Part shown: one piece after another, positions 1 to 7,223 of the stretch | Numbering within the stretch: the first letter of the stretch is position 1 | Layout of the letters: each line of letters opens with the position of its first letter | DNA from: an uncultured Oscillospiraceae bacterium | GTDB taxonomy: Bacteria; Bacillota; Clostridia; Oscillospirales; Oscillospiraceae | Direction of reading: 5' to 3' | NCBI GenBank assembly: GCA_934636045.1 | Contig: CAKTZP010000033.1 | Coordinates: 1-16,587 of the forward strand | Length of the DNA: 16,587 nt | Notes under the pieces: model-generated | Told to the model about the DNA's origin: nothing | What the model saw: only the letters and a program-made list of their open reading frames with translations | Databases searched by the model: none | Translations under genes and position numbers: made by a program

Positions 1-44
1 GACGGGCGTGAGTTGCTTGTCTTCCGAACTTTTTTGCAGTCTGT

Positions 45-76
45 CAGCGTGTCGAAAAGGGTTTTTCGACACGCTG
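45..76. repeat. Perfect 14-bp inverted repeat (hairpin)
   Basis: Arms 45-58 and 63-76 are exact reverse complements around a 4-base loop (59-62). The stem is GC-rich outside and A/T-rich next to the loop. It lies one base upstream of a second hairpin (78-110), so the two form a tandem pair in non-coding DNA. It could be part of a composite terminator of the gene upstream of the window, or a dispersed palindromic element; the window alone cannot decide. Confidence 0.7.
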
Positions 77-77
77 G

Positions 78-116
78 AAGGAATTGGCCATGACACATGG
101 CCAATTCCTTTTTTCT
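78..116 (+). terminator. Probable Rho-independent terminator of the upstream gene
   Basis: Arms 78-91 and 97-110 are perfect 14-bp reverse complements; G92 and C96 can add a fifteenth pair, leaving a 3-base loop. The right arm runs straight into a T-rich tract (109-116 and beyond), the arrangement expected for intrinsic termination of plus-strand transcription. No upstream gene is visible in the window, so the terminated gene must end to the left of base 1. Confidence 0.7.
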
Positions 117-139
117 TTCTTGTTTTCGCCATATCACAA

Positions 140-224
140 ATCCCGGTGGTCTTGGCGGGATGGAGCAGCTGTCGCCGGGCACGGTACGCTTCCGGAAGAA
201 ATTGGCCATGATTTTACGTACCGT
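140..224. repeat. Two further inverted repeats upstream of scpA
   Basis: A 6-bp inverted repeat (140-145 with 156-161) is followed by a wider 7-bp one (181-187 with 218-224). The second encloses the 10-bp palindrome 189-198 and a 12-base motif (200-211) that also occurs at 82-93 inside the terminator stem. The right arm at 218-224 is followed by a short T-run (228-232). A weak terminator or a processed repeat is possible. No open reading frame here resembles a protein. Confidence 0.45.
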
Positions 225-235
225 CGATTTTTAGG

Positions 236-264
236 TTGCGGAATGATGGAAAAACTGGTATAAT
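236..264 (+). promoter_or_regulatory. Sigma-A promoter of the scpA operon
   Basis: A -35 element TTGCGG (236-241) and a perfect -10 TATAAT (259-264) are separated by 17 bases. TGG directly before the -10 makes it an extended -10 (TGN-TATAAT). Transcription should start near 271, giving a leader of about 25 bases before scpA. This is the only strong promoter I see upstream of the ten-gene run ending at 9172. Confidence 0.8.
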
Positions 265-294
265 AAATTAGTTATTACGATTTCGAGGTCGTCC

Positions 295-1110
295 ATGGAA
301 GAACCAAGATACCACCTGACCGGCGTGATGCGGACGCAGGATGCGCTGCCGGAGGACTTTGACGGTCCGCTCGACACGATTCTGCTGCTGCTGAGTAAAA
401 ACAAAATAGAGATTCAGGATGTCAGCATCACGTCCATTTTGGAGCAGTATCTCGCGTATCTGGACAATATGAAGCGGCTGGATATGGAGATTGCGAGTGA
501 ATTTATCTCCATGGCGTCCTATCTGATGCTGATCAAGACGAAAATGCTTCTCTCTGCAGCCGAGCGTGAGGAGGCTATGACCGAGATGGAGCTGCTGATC
601 CGCTCCCTCGAGGAGCGCCAACGCAACGAGGCCTATGCACAGGTGCGTACGGCTGTCGAGTTCCTTGAGCCGCGCAACGAGATCGGCTGCAATCTGTTTA
701 CCAAGCAGCCCGAGCCGCTCAAAAAGGACAACACCTACCGCTATCGCCATGAGCCGGAGGATCTTCTGCGTGCCTTTGCCCTGCTGGCGGAGCGTAATGA
801 GCGGAAAATGCCGCCGCCAGTGTCGAATTTTAACGGTATTGTCGGTGCAGAGCCCTATCCGGTCACGAAAAAGGCCGCGCAGGTGCTCAAGCGCCTGCTG
901 ATGCGCGGCATTGCCAAGTTCCGCAGCCTGTTCCAGGGCAGCCGCTCGCGCAGCGAGATCGTGGCGACGTTTTTGGCGGTGCTGGAGCTTTGCCGCACCA
1001 GCTCAATTGCGCTGGAGGATGACGACGGAAGCGGCGATGATATTACCGTTCGGTTCTGTAAGATGCCGGACGAGAAAACGGAGAATTTGGATGGAACAAG
1101 CGGAGCTTGA
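295..1110 (+). CDS. scpA: Segregation and condensation protein A (ScpA kleisin)
   Basis: The 271-residue protein matches ScpA, the kleisin subunit that bridges SMC head domains and binds ScpB to form the condensin that organises and separates the nucleoid. The N-terminal part carries the family's hallmark FDGPLD box followed by LLLLSKNKIEI and a helical SMC-neck-binding segment (roughly residues 20-85). The middle is charged and variable. The C-terminus (about 185-260) is the winged-helix region that contacts the SMC head. Length is close to the family norm. The ATG at 295 has a modest GAGG-like site about 8 bases upstream. Its last 20 bases overlap scpB, which suggests translational coupling of the two partners. 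Confidence 0.93.
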   Translation: MEEPRYHLTGVMRTQDALPEDFDGPLDTILLLLSKNKIEIQDVSITSILEQYLAYLDNMKRLDMEIASEFISMASYLMLIKTKMLLSAAEREEAMTEMELLIRSLEERQRNEAYAQVRTAVEFLEPRNEIGCNLFTKQPEPLKKDNTYRYRHEPEDLLRAFALLAERNERKMPPPVSNFNGIVGAEPYPVTKKAAQVLKRLLMRGIAKFRSLFQGSRSRSEIVATFLAVLELCRTSSIALEDDDGSGDDITVRFCKMPDEKTENLDGTSGA

Positions 1111-1666
1111 ACGGATTATCGAGGCAATTTTGTTCGCGGCAGGCGAGCCGGTGGAGACGCAGCGCCTGGCCATGGCCGCCGAATGCGACCCCGACGAGAT
1201 TGACGCCGCGGCGCAGCAGCTGATGGATCGCCTGTCTTACGACCGGCGCGGCATTCGGCTGGTGCATCTCGGCACAGCCTATCAGCTGTGCTCGGCGGGC
1301 GAGCTGTCGGCCTATATCACCAAGGCGCTGGAAACAAGGAAGCCGCCGAAGCTCTCCTCCTCCCAGCTGGAGACGTTGACGATCGTCGCTTACTATCAGC
1401 CGGCGACGCGCGCGTACATCGAGCAGATTCGCGGCGTGGACAGCTCCTACAGCGTCGGCGCTCTGCTCAACAAGCACTTGATCGAGGAATGCGGTAAGCT
1501 GAACGTCCCGGGACGGCCGACGCTGTTCCGTACAACGCCAGACTTTTTACGAACCTTCGGTCTGTCGTCGCTGGATGAGCTGCCGGAGATCGAAAAAATG
1601 CAATTCGGAACGAAGGAAGTTCCTAAAAATCAACAGGAGGCAGCACAAAATGAGCAAAATTCCTGA
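1091..1666 (+). CDS. scpB: Segregation and condensation protein B (ScpB)
   Basis: The 191-residue protein is ScpB, which dimerises and binds the ScpA linker to complete the SMC-ScpAB condensin. It opens with the typical ELERIIEAILFAAGEPV segment. It contains two winged-helix domains (about 1-75 and 85-170); the signature LETLTIVAYYQPATRAYIEQ and GRPTLFRTT stretches are visible. The ATG at 1091 is chosen because it sits 7 bases after a GGAG site (1079-1083) and begins the conserved region; the frame stays open upstream but only as a shadow of scpA. The Q/N/E-rich tail after about residue 172 is outside the conserved fold. Its end overlaps ytfJ by 17 bases. Confidence 0.93.
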   Translation: MEQAELERIIEAILFAAGEPVETQRLAMAAECDPDEIDAAAQQLMDRLSYDRRGIRLVHLGTAYQLCSAGELSAYITKALETRKPPKLSSSQLETLTIVAYYQPATRAYIEQIRGVDSSYSVGALLNKHLIEECGKLNVPGRPTLFRTTPDFLRTFGLSSLDELPEIEKMQFGTKEVPKNQQEAAQNEQNS

Positions 1667-2039
1667 GGTCATTCAAACGACAATGTCCAAAATTCGTGAC
1701 ATGGTAGACGCAAATACCGTGGTCGGCTCGCCGATGACGGTTGCTGACGGTGTGACGCTGGTGCCGATCTCCAAGATCACGCTCGGCGTGGCCTCCGGCG
1801 GCGCGGACTTGGCCGCAAAGCAGCCGAAGCCCGAGGGAACCTTCTCCGGCGGCGCGGGCTGCGGCGTGAAAGTCATTCCTGTGGCCATGGTCATCATTCA
1901 GGGCGACCGAGTGCGCGTACTGCCGATTGACGAGCCGGCAAAAACCGCATCCGAGCGCGCCATGGAGCAGCTGCCCGGCCTGGTAGACAAGCTCATTGAG
2001 CTCGTTAGCGGCGCGCCGGCAACAACTTCCGATATTTAA
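1650..2039 (+). CDS. ytfJ: GerW-family sporulation protein YtfJ
   Basis: This 129-residue protein matches the GerW/YtfJ family, known in Bacillus as a spore protein needed for normal germination. Visible family features are an N-terminal helix ending in MVDANTVVGSPM, the conserved block VTLVPISKITLGVASGG, a glycine-rich FSGGAGCGVKVIP segment, and the VIIQGD strand before a C-terminal amphipathic helix. The start at 1650 follows a full AGGAGG (1635-1640) by 9 bases, so the longer in-frame start at 1575 is unlikely. It overlaps the end of scpB and lies 36 bases before dacF. In Bacillus the gene is forespore-expressed; I see no clear sigma-F or sigma-G promoter here, so operon read-through is the simplest reading. 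Confidence 0.9.
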   Translation: MSKIPEVIQTTMSKIRDMVDANTVVGSPMTVADGVTLVPISKITLGVASGGADLAAKQPKPEGTFSGGAGCGVKVIPVAMVIIQGDRVRVLPIDEPAKTASERAMEQLPGLVDKLIELVSGAPATTSDI

Positions 2040-2075
2040 CAGGCGTAGCGCGGCACATCACCGGGAACACTAGCC

Positions 2076-3203
2076 ATGGTGATGAGTATGCTGAGAACGT
2101 TATACACAACGGCAGCTGCAATTGTTGCTGCCGTCCTTTTCACACAGCCTTGTCTTGCCGCACCGGACTGTTCGGCGTCGTGCGCCATCGTCATGGACGC
2201 GGACACCGGCGCGGTGCTGTGCGAAAAGCAGGCAGACAAGCCCTGCCGAATTGCCAGTACAACGAAAATTATGACGGCAGTCGTCGTTTTGGAGCACTGC
2301 GCGCCGGAGGAGGAATTTGTCATCCCGCCGGAAGCCACGAATGTCGAGGGCTCGTCGATCTATTTGCAGCCCGGCGAGGTGCTGACCATCCGCGAGCTGC
2401 TGTACGGCATGATGCTCCAGTCGGGCAACGATGCAGCCATTGCGCTGGCGCTGGCCTGCAGCGGCTCGGTGGAGGAATTTGTCGTCTTAATGAACCTGAA
2501 GGCACAGGCGCTCGGCATGGAACATTCCTCGTTCCACAATCCAAACGGGCTGGACGACGAGGGACACTATGCCTCCGCGCGCGATCTGGCGCGGCTGGCG
2601 GCCTATGCGCTGGAAAACCCGACGTTCCGCGAGATCGTTTCGACCAAGCGCTACTCCTGCGGCAGCCGCTGCTTTGTGAATCACAACAAGCTTCTCTGGT
2701 CGGTCGAGGGCGCGATCGGCGTGAAGACCGGCTTTACTAAGGCGGCAGGGCGTATTCTCGTCAGCGCGGCGGAGCGCGACGGCCGCTGCCTGATCGTTGT
2801 GACCATCAACGACGGCAACGACTGGCAGGATCACAAGAACTATTACGACTATGGCTTTGCATGCTATGAAGAGCGGACGCTCGTGGCGCTGCGCGCGCCG
2901 GTGGCGGACATCCCACTGATGGACGGGACGCATGCAACGCTGCTGGCGGGCGACAGTGTGGCGTGCTACGCGGCGGACGACGAGAAGGTCACGGTGCGGC
3001 TGCTCTACCCCCGGCAGGCGTTCTCTGCCGGAACGCCCGGTACCTTTGCCGGCAGCGCCGCGGTCTATCTGGAAGGGCGGCGCATTGCGACGATCCGCCT
3101 GCTATGGGGCAAAACGGAGGAATTTTATGGAGCAGCGACTGCAAAAGATCTTGTCCGAGCGCGGGGTGGCTTCGCGGCGTGCTGCGGAGCGGCTGATCGT
3201 TGA
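2076..3203 (+). CDS. dacF: D-alanyl-D-alanine carboxypeptidase (DacF-type, PBP5 family)
   Basis: The 375-residue exported enzyme trims the terminal D-alanine from peptidoglycan stem peptides. Residues 1-29 form a signal peptide with a likely cleavage near CLA-A. All three penicillin-binding motifs are present: S61-T-T-K64, S116-G-N118 and K217-T-G219. They are followed by a beta-rich C-terminal domain (about 255-345). No C-terminal membrane-anchoring helix is visible, unlike many relatives. The protein is cysteine-rich for an exported enzyme (C26, C32, C36, C49, C57, C75 and more). The first ATG (2076) has only a weak GGGA site and lies in a hairpin; ATGs at 2082 and 2088 are alternatives. 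Its last 77 bases overlap rluB in another frame. In Bacillus dacF acts in the forespore cortex; a vegetative role is equally possible here. Confidence 0.9.
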   Translation: MVMSMLRTLYTTAAAIVAAVLFTQPCLAAPDCSASCAIVMDADTGAVLCEKQADKPCRIASTTKIMTAVVVLEHCAPEEEFVIPPEATNVEGSSIYLQPGEVLTIRELLYGMMLQSGNDAAIALALACSGSVEEFVVLMNLKAQALGMEHSSFHNPNGLDDEGHYASARDLARLAAYALENPTFREIVSTKRYSCGSRCFVNHNKLLWSVEGAIGVKTGFTKAAGRILVSAAERDGRCLIVVTINDGNDWQDHKNYYDYGFACYEERTLVALRAPVADIPLMDGTHATLLAGDSVACYAADDEKVTVRLLYPRQAFSAGTPGTFAGSAAVYLEGRRIATIRLLWGKTEEFYGAATAKDLVRARGGFAACCGAADR

Positions 3204-3840
3204 GGGCGCGGTGCGTGTCAACGACACCGTCGCCCGGCTCGGGCAGTCCGCCGACCCGGAGACGGATAAAATCATCGTTTCCGGTCGGCCGCTCCCCGAG
3301 AAGAATAAGCCGGTATATCTGATGCTCCACAAGCCGCGCGGGTATGTGACGACGCTATCCGACGAGCTTGGGCGGCCAACGGCGGCTGAGCTGGTCGCCG
3401 ACTGCGGGATACGCGTCTATCCCGTCGGGCGGCTCGACTATGCCTCCGAGGGGCTGCTGCTGTTTACTAACGACGGCGCGCTGGCCGACCGGCTGATGCA
3501 CCCGCGCAGTGAGATCGCAAAGGTCTATGAGGTCACGGTTTCCGGTGCGCTTTCCGGCGCAGCGGAGCGACTGGCTCAGCCGCTTGTGCTCGACGGCTAT
3601 CAGATTCGCCCGCCGCAGGTTCGGCTTCTGCGTGAAAATGAGAGAAAATCGACGTTCGAAATTACAATTCACGAGGGGCGCAACCGCCAGATCCGTCGGA
3701 TGTGCGAGGCGGCGGGACTGCGTGTGCACCGGCTGCGCCGCGTGCGCGAGGGCTGCCTGACCCTCGGAACGCTGCCGGTGGGGAAGTGGCGCTATCTGAC
3801 GCAGCAGGAAACGGAAAAAATAAAGGAGGAAGCCAGATGA
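3127..3840 (+). CDS. rluB: 23S rRNA pseudouridine synthase, RluB/RsuA family
   Basis: The 237-residue enzyme isomerises uridine to pseudouridine in rRNA, by family most likely the RluB site in helix 89-90 of 23S rRNA. An N-terminal S4 RNA-binding domain (about 1-48) starts with the typical MEQRLQKILSERGVASRR. The catalytic domain follows, with the motif GRLDYASEGLLLFTND carrying the catalytic aspartate D104, and the late motif EGRNRQIRRM. The ATG at 3127 is set by a GAGGAA site just upstream and by the S4 domain start. It lies wholly inside the last 77 bases of dacF, and its stop overlaps the next gene by an ATGA, so translation is probably coupled on both sides. Confidence 0.9.
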   Translation: MEQRLQKILSERGVASRRAAERLIVEGAVRVNDTVARLGQSADPETDKIIVSGRPLPEKNKPVYLMLHKPRGYVTTLSDELGRPTAAELVADCGIRVYPVGRLDYASEGLLLFTNDGALADRLMHPRSEIAKVYEVTVSGALSGAAERLAQPLVLDGYQIRPPQVRLLRENERKSTFEITIHEGRNRQIRRMCEAAGLRVHRLRRVREGCLTLGTLPVGKWRYLTQQETEKIKEEAR

Positions 3841-4700
3841 CGGACATTCTCTCTACAATACATAAAAAGATGAGCACGCTTTCCAAAGGGCAAAAACGGA
3901 TTGCGCAGTATATTTTGGATGACTACGACAAGGCCGCCTTCCAGACCGCGAGCGTGCTCGGTAAGACCGTGCAGGTCTCGGAGTCAACGGTGGTACGCTT
4001 TGCATCCCTTTTGGGCTACGACGGCTACCCGGAAATGCAGCGCGCTTTGCAGGAGATGGTGCTCAACCGCCTGACCTCCGTGCAGCGCATCGAGGTCAGC
4101 GCAGAGCGCATCGCGCAGGAGCAGGACATCCTTTCGGCCGTCCTGCTCGGCGACGCCGAGCGCATCCATACGACGGTGGAGGAGCTTGACCGCGGTGCCT
4201 TTAACGGCGCGGTCGAGGCGCTGCTCCATGCGCGGCGCATCTACATCTTAGGCGTGCGCTCTTCTGCCGCGCTGGCAACCTTTTTGGGCTACTATTTTAA
4301 TTTTATTTTTGACGATGTACGCTTGGTCAGCTGCGCCTCAGACAGCCAGATGTTTGAGCAGCTTGTGCGCATTTCGCCGCAGGACGCGCTGGTCGGCATC
4401 AGCTTCCCGCGCTATTCCACGGCGGCCATCCGCGCGATGGAATACTCTGCTAACGCGGGGGCGTGCACCATTGCGCTGACCGACTGTCCCGGTTCGCCGG
4501 TGGCAAAAAATGCACAGTACGTTCTTTGCGCCAAGAGCGACATGGTGTCGCTGGCCGATTCGATGGTCGCGCCGATGAGCGTGCTCAATGCGCTGATCGT
4601 TTCCGTTGCCTCCAAGCGGCGGCAGGAGACCACAGCGGTATTTGACCGGCTGGAATCGATTTGGGATACCTATCATGTCTATGAAAAAGTCGACGAATGA
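3837..4700 (+). CDS. MurR/RpiR-family transcriptional regulator
   Basis: The 287-residue protein has the two-domain layout of the RpiR family. An N-terminal helix-turn-helix domain (about 1-77) has its core near 37-57, with SESTVVRFASLLGYDGYPE typical of the family. A C-terminal SIS sugar-isomerase domain (about 131-260) binds phosphosugars; it starts RIYILGVRSSA and includes the GISFPRYS loop. Family members repress or activate sugar or amino-sugar catabolism genes on sensing a sugar phosphate. No sugar catabolic gene lies nearby, so its ligand and targets are unknown. The start at 3837 follows an AAAGGAGG site (3823-3830) and overlaps the rluB stop as ATGA. Its end overlaps the next gene by 26 bases. 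Confidence 0.88.
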   Translation: MTDILSTIHKKMSTLSKGQKRIAQYILDDYDKAAFQTASVLGKTVQVSESTVVRFASLLGYDGYPEMQRALQEMVLNRLTSVQRIEVSAERIAQEQDILSAVLLGDAERIHTTVEELDRGAFNGAVEALLHARRIYILGVRSSAALATFLGYYFNFIFDDVRLVSCASDSQMFEQLVRISPQDALVGISFPRYSTAAIRAMEYSANAGACTIALTDCPGSPVAKNAQYVLCAKSDMVSLADSMVAPMSVLNALIVSVASKRRQETTAVFDRLESIWDTYHVYEKVDE

Positions 4701-5907
4701 TGTCGTAGTGATCGGCGGCGGCGCTGCCGGAATGCTCGCGGCAATTACGGCGGCAGAGCGCGGGAAAAGCGTACTGCTGCTGGAAAAGAACGACCGCCTC
4801 GGCAAAAAGCTTGCCATCACCGGAAAGGGGCGCTGCAATGTGACAAATAATTGCAGCGTAGACGAGGTGCTGAAAAATATTCCGCGGAACGGGCGGTTCC
4901 TATTCAGCGCGATGCACGCCTTTGCGCCGGAGGATACGATGCGCTTCTTTGAAGCCAACGGCTGCCCGCTCAAGATGGAGCGCGGCAACCGGGTATTTCC
5001 GGTTTCCGACCGCGCAGGGGATATTATTACCGCGCTGGAGCGTGCGATGCAGCGCGCCGGGGTGCGGCGGCGCAGAGAAACCGCGCTCGAAATTCTGCTC
5101 AAGGATGGCGCGGTCGCAGCGGTCAAGACGGACGCGAGCCTGATTTCGGCAGAGGCGGTGATCCTCTGCACGGGCGGGCTTTCTTATCCCGCCACCGGCT
5201 CGACGGGCGACGGCTACCGCATGGCTGCGCGGCTCGGGCACACGGTCCTGCCGGCCTCCGGTTCGCTCGTCCCGATGGAAAGCGGTGATATAGCTTGCGC
5301 ACAAATGCAGGGGCTCTCCCTCCGCAACACAGCGCTTAAGCTGCTCGATTGCCGCGGAAAGACCGTGTATCAGGACTTCGGCGAGCTGCTGTTCACGCAT
5401 TTCGGCGTGTCTGGCCCGATGGTGCTCTCGGCCTCCGCGCACTGCAAGGAAGGGGAGCGGTACACGCTCAGCCTCGACCTCAAGCCCGCACTGGACGAGG
5501 AAAAGCTCGACGCGCGATTCTTGCGCGACCTGACGGCCTATGCCAACCGGAGCATGGAAAACGCGCTCAGCGACCTTTATCCGCATTCGATGATTCCGGT
5601 GCTGCTGGAGCGGTGTGCAATCGCCCCGGCGAGAAAGGCCAATTCTCTGACGCGCACGCAGCGGCGCGCGCTGATTGCACAGACAAAGGCGTTTTCCGTC
5701 CCGATTACCGGCCTGCGGCCGGTCGAGGAGGCAATCATCACGCGCGGCGGTATCTGCGTCAAGGAGGTCGATCCGAAGACGATGGGCTCCAAGCTGGTGC
5801 CCGGCCTGTTTTTTGCTGGCGAGGTGCTCGACTGCGACGCCTACACCGGCGGGTTTAATCTGCAAATTGCATGGGCAACGGCGCATGCGGCCGGAAACGC
5901 TGTTTGA
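4675..5907 (+). CDS. HI0933-family NAD(P)/FAD-dependent oxidoreductase
   Basis: The 410-residue flavoprotein belongs to the HI0933/YhiN family. The N-terminal FAD-binding Rossmann motif is V-I-G-G-G-A-A-G (about 12-19). The family block GKKLAITGKGRCNVTNN follows, then CTGGLSYPATGSTGDGY in the middle. The C-terminal FAD-contacting stretch is GLFFAGEVLDCDAYTGGFN. The reaction of most members is unknown; some gut Clostridia relatives (BaiN-like) act on bile-acid intermediates, but nothing here supports that substrate. The ATG at 4675 is preferred because a GGGA site lies 8 bases upstream; ATG 4681 is the alternative. It starts inside the end of the RpiR gene, and 30 bases separate it from cmk. 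This gene next to cmk-plsC-ispH is, to my knowledge, a common Clostridia arrangement. Confidence 0.87.
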   Translation: MSMKKSTNDVVVIGGGAAGMLAAITAAERGKSVLLLEKNDRLGKKLAITGKGRCNVTNNCSVDEVLKNIPRNGRFLFSAMHAFAPEDTMRFFEANGCPLKMERGNRVFPVSDRAGDIITALERAMQRAGVRRRRETALEILLKDGAVAAVKTDASLISAEAVILCTGGLSYPATGSTGDGYRMAARLGHTVLPASGSLVPMESGDIACAQMQGLSLRNTALKLLDCRGKTVYQDFGELLFTHFGVSGPMVLSASAHCKEGERYTLSLDLKPALDEEKLDARFLRDLTAYANRSMENALSDLYPHSMIPVLLERCAIAPARKANSLTRTQRRALIAQTKAFSVPITGLRPVEEAIITRGGICVKEVDPKTMGSKLVPGLFFAGEVLDCDAYTGGFNLQIAWATAHAAGNAV

Positions 5908-5937
5908 CGATCATTTTTTCATGTAGGAGTTACCAAT

Positions 5938-6621
5938 ATGGATCATAAAATTTACTCTGTCGCCATCGACGGTCCGGCGGGTGCGGGAAAAAGCACCATT
6001 GCACGGCGGGCGGCAGAGCGGCTGCAATTTGTTTATGTGGACACCGGTGCGATTTACCGGACGGTTGGCTATGCGGCGTGTTGCCGCGGCATTGCGCTGG
6101 ACGAACCGGAAAAAATCGCGGCACTGCTGCCGGAGCTGACGGTAGCGCTGCGCTGGACGGAGGACGGCCTGCAGCACATGCTGCTCAACGGTCAGGACGT
6201 GACTGCTGAGATCCGGCATCCGGAGATTTCGACCTATGCCTCGGTGTGTGCAGCCGTGCCGGAGGTGCGCGCGTTTCTGCTGAACACCCAGCGTGAGGTC
6301 GCAAAAACGCATAGCGTCGTCATGGACGGGCGCGACATCGGTACGGTCGTCCTGCCGGATGCGGACGTGAAGATTTTCCTGACGGCCTCTGCCGAGGTGC
6401 GCGCGCGGCGGCGTTTTTTGGAATTGCAGGCCAAGGGTGCGCCGGATCCATACGAAACCGTACTGGCCGACATGGTCGAGCGCGACCAACGCGATTCCGG
6501 CCGCGCCATCGCACCGCTGCGGCAGGCGGACGATGCCGTTCTGGTCGACACCTCTGCTCTGACGCTGGAGCAAAGCATTGACACGGTCGTCCGCGTCATT
6601 TTGGAGAGGATCAAGCTATGA
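5938..6621 (+). CDS. cmk: Cytidylate kinase
   Basis: The 227-residue cytosolic enzyme phosphorylates CMP and dCMP to the diphosphates using ATP, supplying RNA, DNA and CDP-lipid synthesis. The P-loop is G12-PAGAGKST (12-20), followed by the substrate-binding D35-TGAIYR41. The family block MDGRDIGTVVLPDA (129-142) and an arginine-rich lid (about 152-195, ending RDSGRAIAPL) are present. Length matches the long bacterial Cmk form with its NMP-binding insert. The start has a TAGGAGT site (5924-5930) 7 bases upstream. The stop overlaps plsC as ATGA, linking CMP phosphorylation with phospholipid synthesis in one translational unit. Confidence 0.93.
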   Translation: MDHKIYSVAIDGPAGAGKSTIARRAAERLQFVYVDTGAIYRTVGYAACCRGIALDEPEKIAALLPELTVALRWTEDGLQHMLLNGQDVTAEIRHPEISTYASVCAAVPEVRAFLLNTQREVAKTHSVVMDGRDIGTVVLPDADVKIFLTASAEVRARRRFLELQAKGAPDPYETVLADMVERDQRDSGRAIAPLRQADDAVLVDTSALTLEQSIDTVVRVILERIKL

Positions 6622-7223
6622 AAATGATGCCGCATTGGGAATATCGGGTAATCCGTTATGCTTTGAATTTCTTGTTACATATTCTGCATCCCGTCGTTCG
6701 TGTTCGCGGAAAGGAGAATCTTCCGGAGGGAGCGGCGATGCTCTGCTGCAACCATAGCTCCTTTTCCGACCCGATCTGGGTGATCGTCGGCGGCAATCTT
6801 GACGAGCTGCCGCGCACGATGGCAAAAAAAGAGCTTGAGAAGAACATCCCACTGTGGTATCTGTACCGGCGCTTGGGCGCTTTTCCGGTCGACCGGGAGA
6901 ATCGCGACGTTGCCGCGCTCCAAACGGCCATGCATGCCCTGCGTGACGGAAAAAAGGTACTGATTTTCCCTGAGGGCACGCGGATGCGCCCCGGCAAGGT
7001 GGCCCAGCCGCACAACGGTGCGGTCATGCTTGCCGCACGACAGAAGGTGCCGCTCATTCCGATCTATCTGACGCAAAAAAAGCGCCTTTTCGGCCGCATC
7101 GACTTGGTCTTTGGCGAGCCGATGACATTCCCGTTTGCCGGACGGCGTGCCACGGCAGAGGAGCTGGACACTGCGACGGCGGAGCTGATGCAGACGATCT
7201 ACGGGCTGGGTGAAGCAAAATGA
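6618..7223 (+). CDS. plsC: 1-acyl-sn-glycerol-3-phosphate acyltransferase (PlsC)
   Basis: The 201-residue protein matches PlsC, which acylates lysophosphatidic acid to phosphatidic acid at the inner face of the membrane. A hydrophobic N-terminal segment (about 11-28) could anchor it. The catalytic block N-H46-SSFSD51 is the H-X4-D motif. GAFPVDRE (87-94) and FPEGTR (117-122) are the glycerol-phosphate-binding blocks, and VPLIPIYL is the later block IV. GAGAGGA (6604-6610) precedes the ATG by 7 bases. It overlaps cmk by 4 bases and ispH by 4 bases. It is a typical short bacterial PlsC. Confidence 0.9.
   Translation: MKMMPHWEYRVIRYALNFLLHILHPVVRVRGKENLPEGAAMLCCNHSSFSDPIWVIVGGNLDELPRTMAKKELEKNIPLWYLYRRLGAFPVDRENRDVAALQTAMHALRDGKKVLIFPEGTRMRPGKVAQPHNGAVMLAARQKVPLIPIYLTQKKRLFGRIDLVFGEPMTFPFAGRRATAEELDTATAELMQTIYGLGEAK

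Noticed and set aside
8..211. A 67-codon frame at the left edge
   Set aside because: It spans the two perfect hairpins and the terminator, has no good ribosome site, and resembles no protein.
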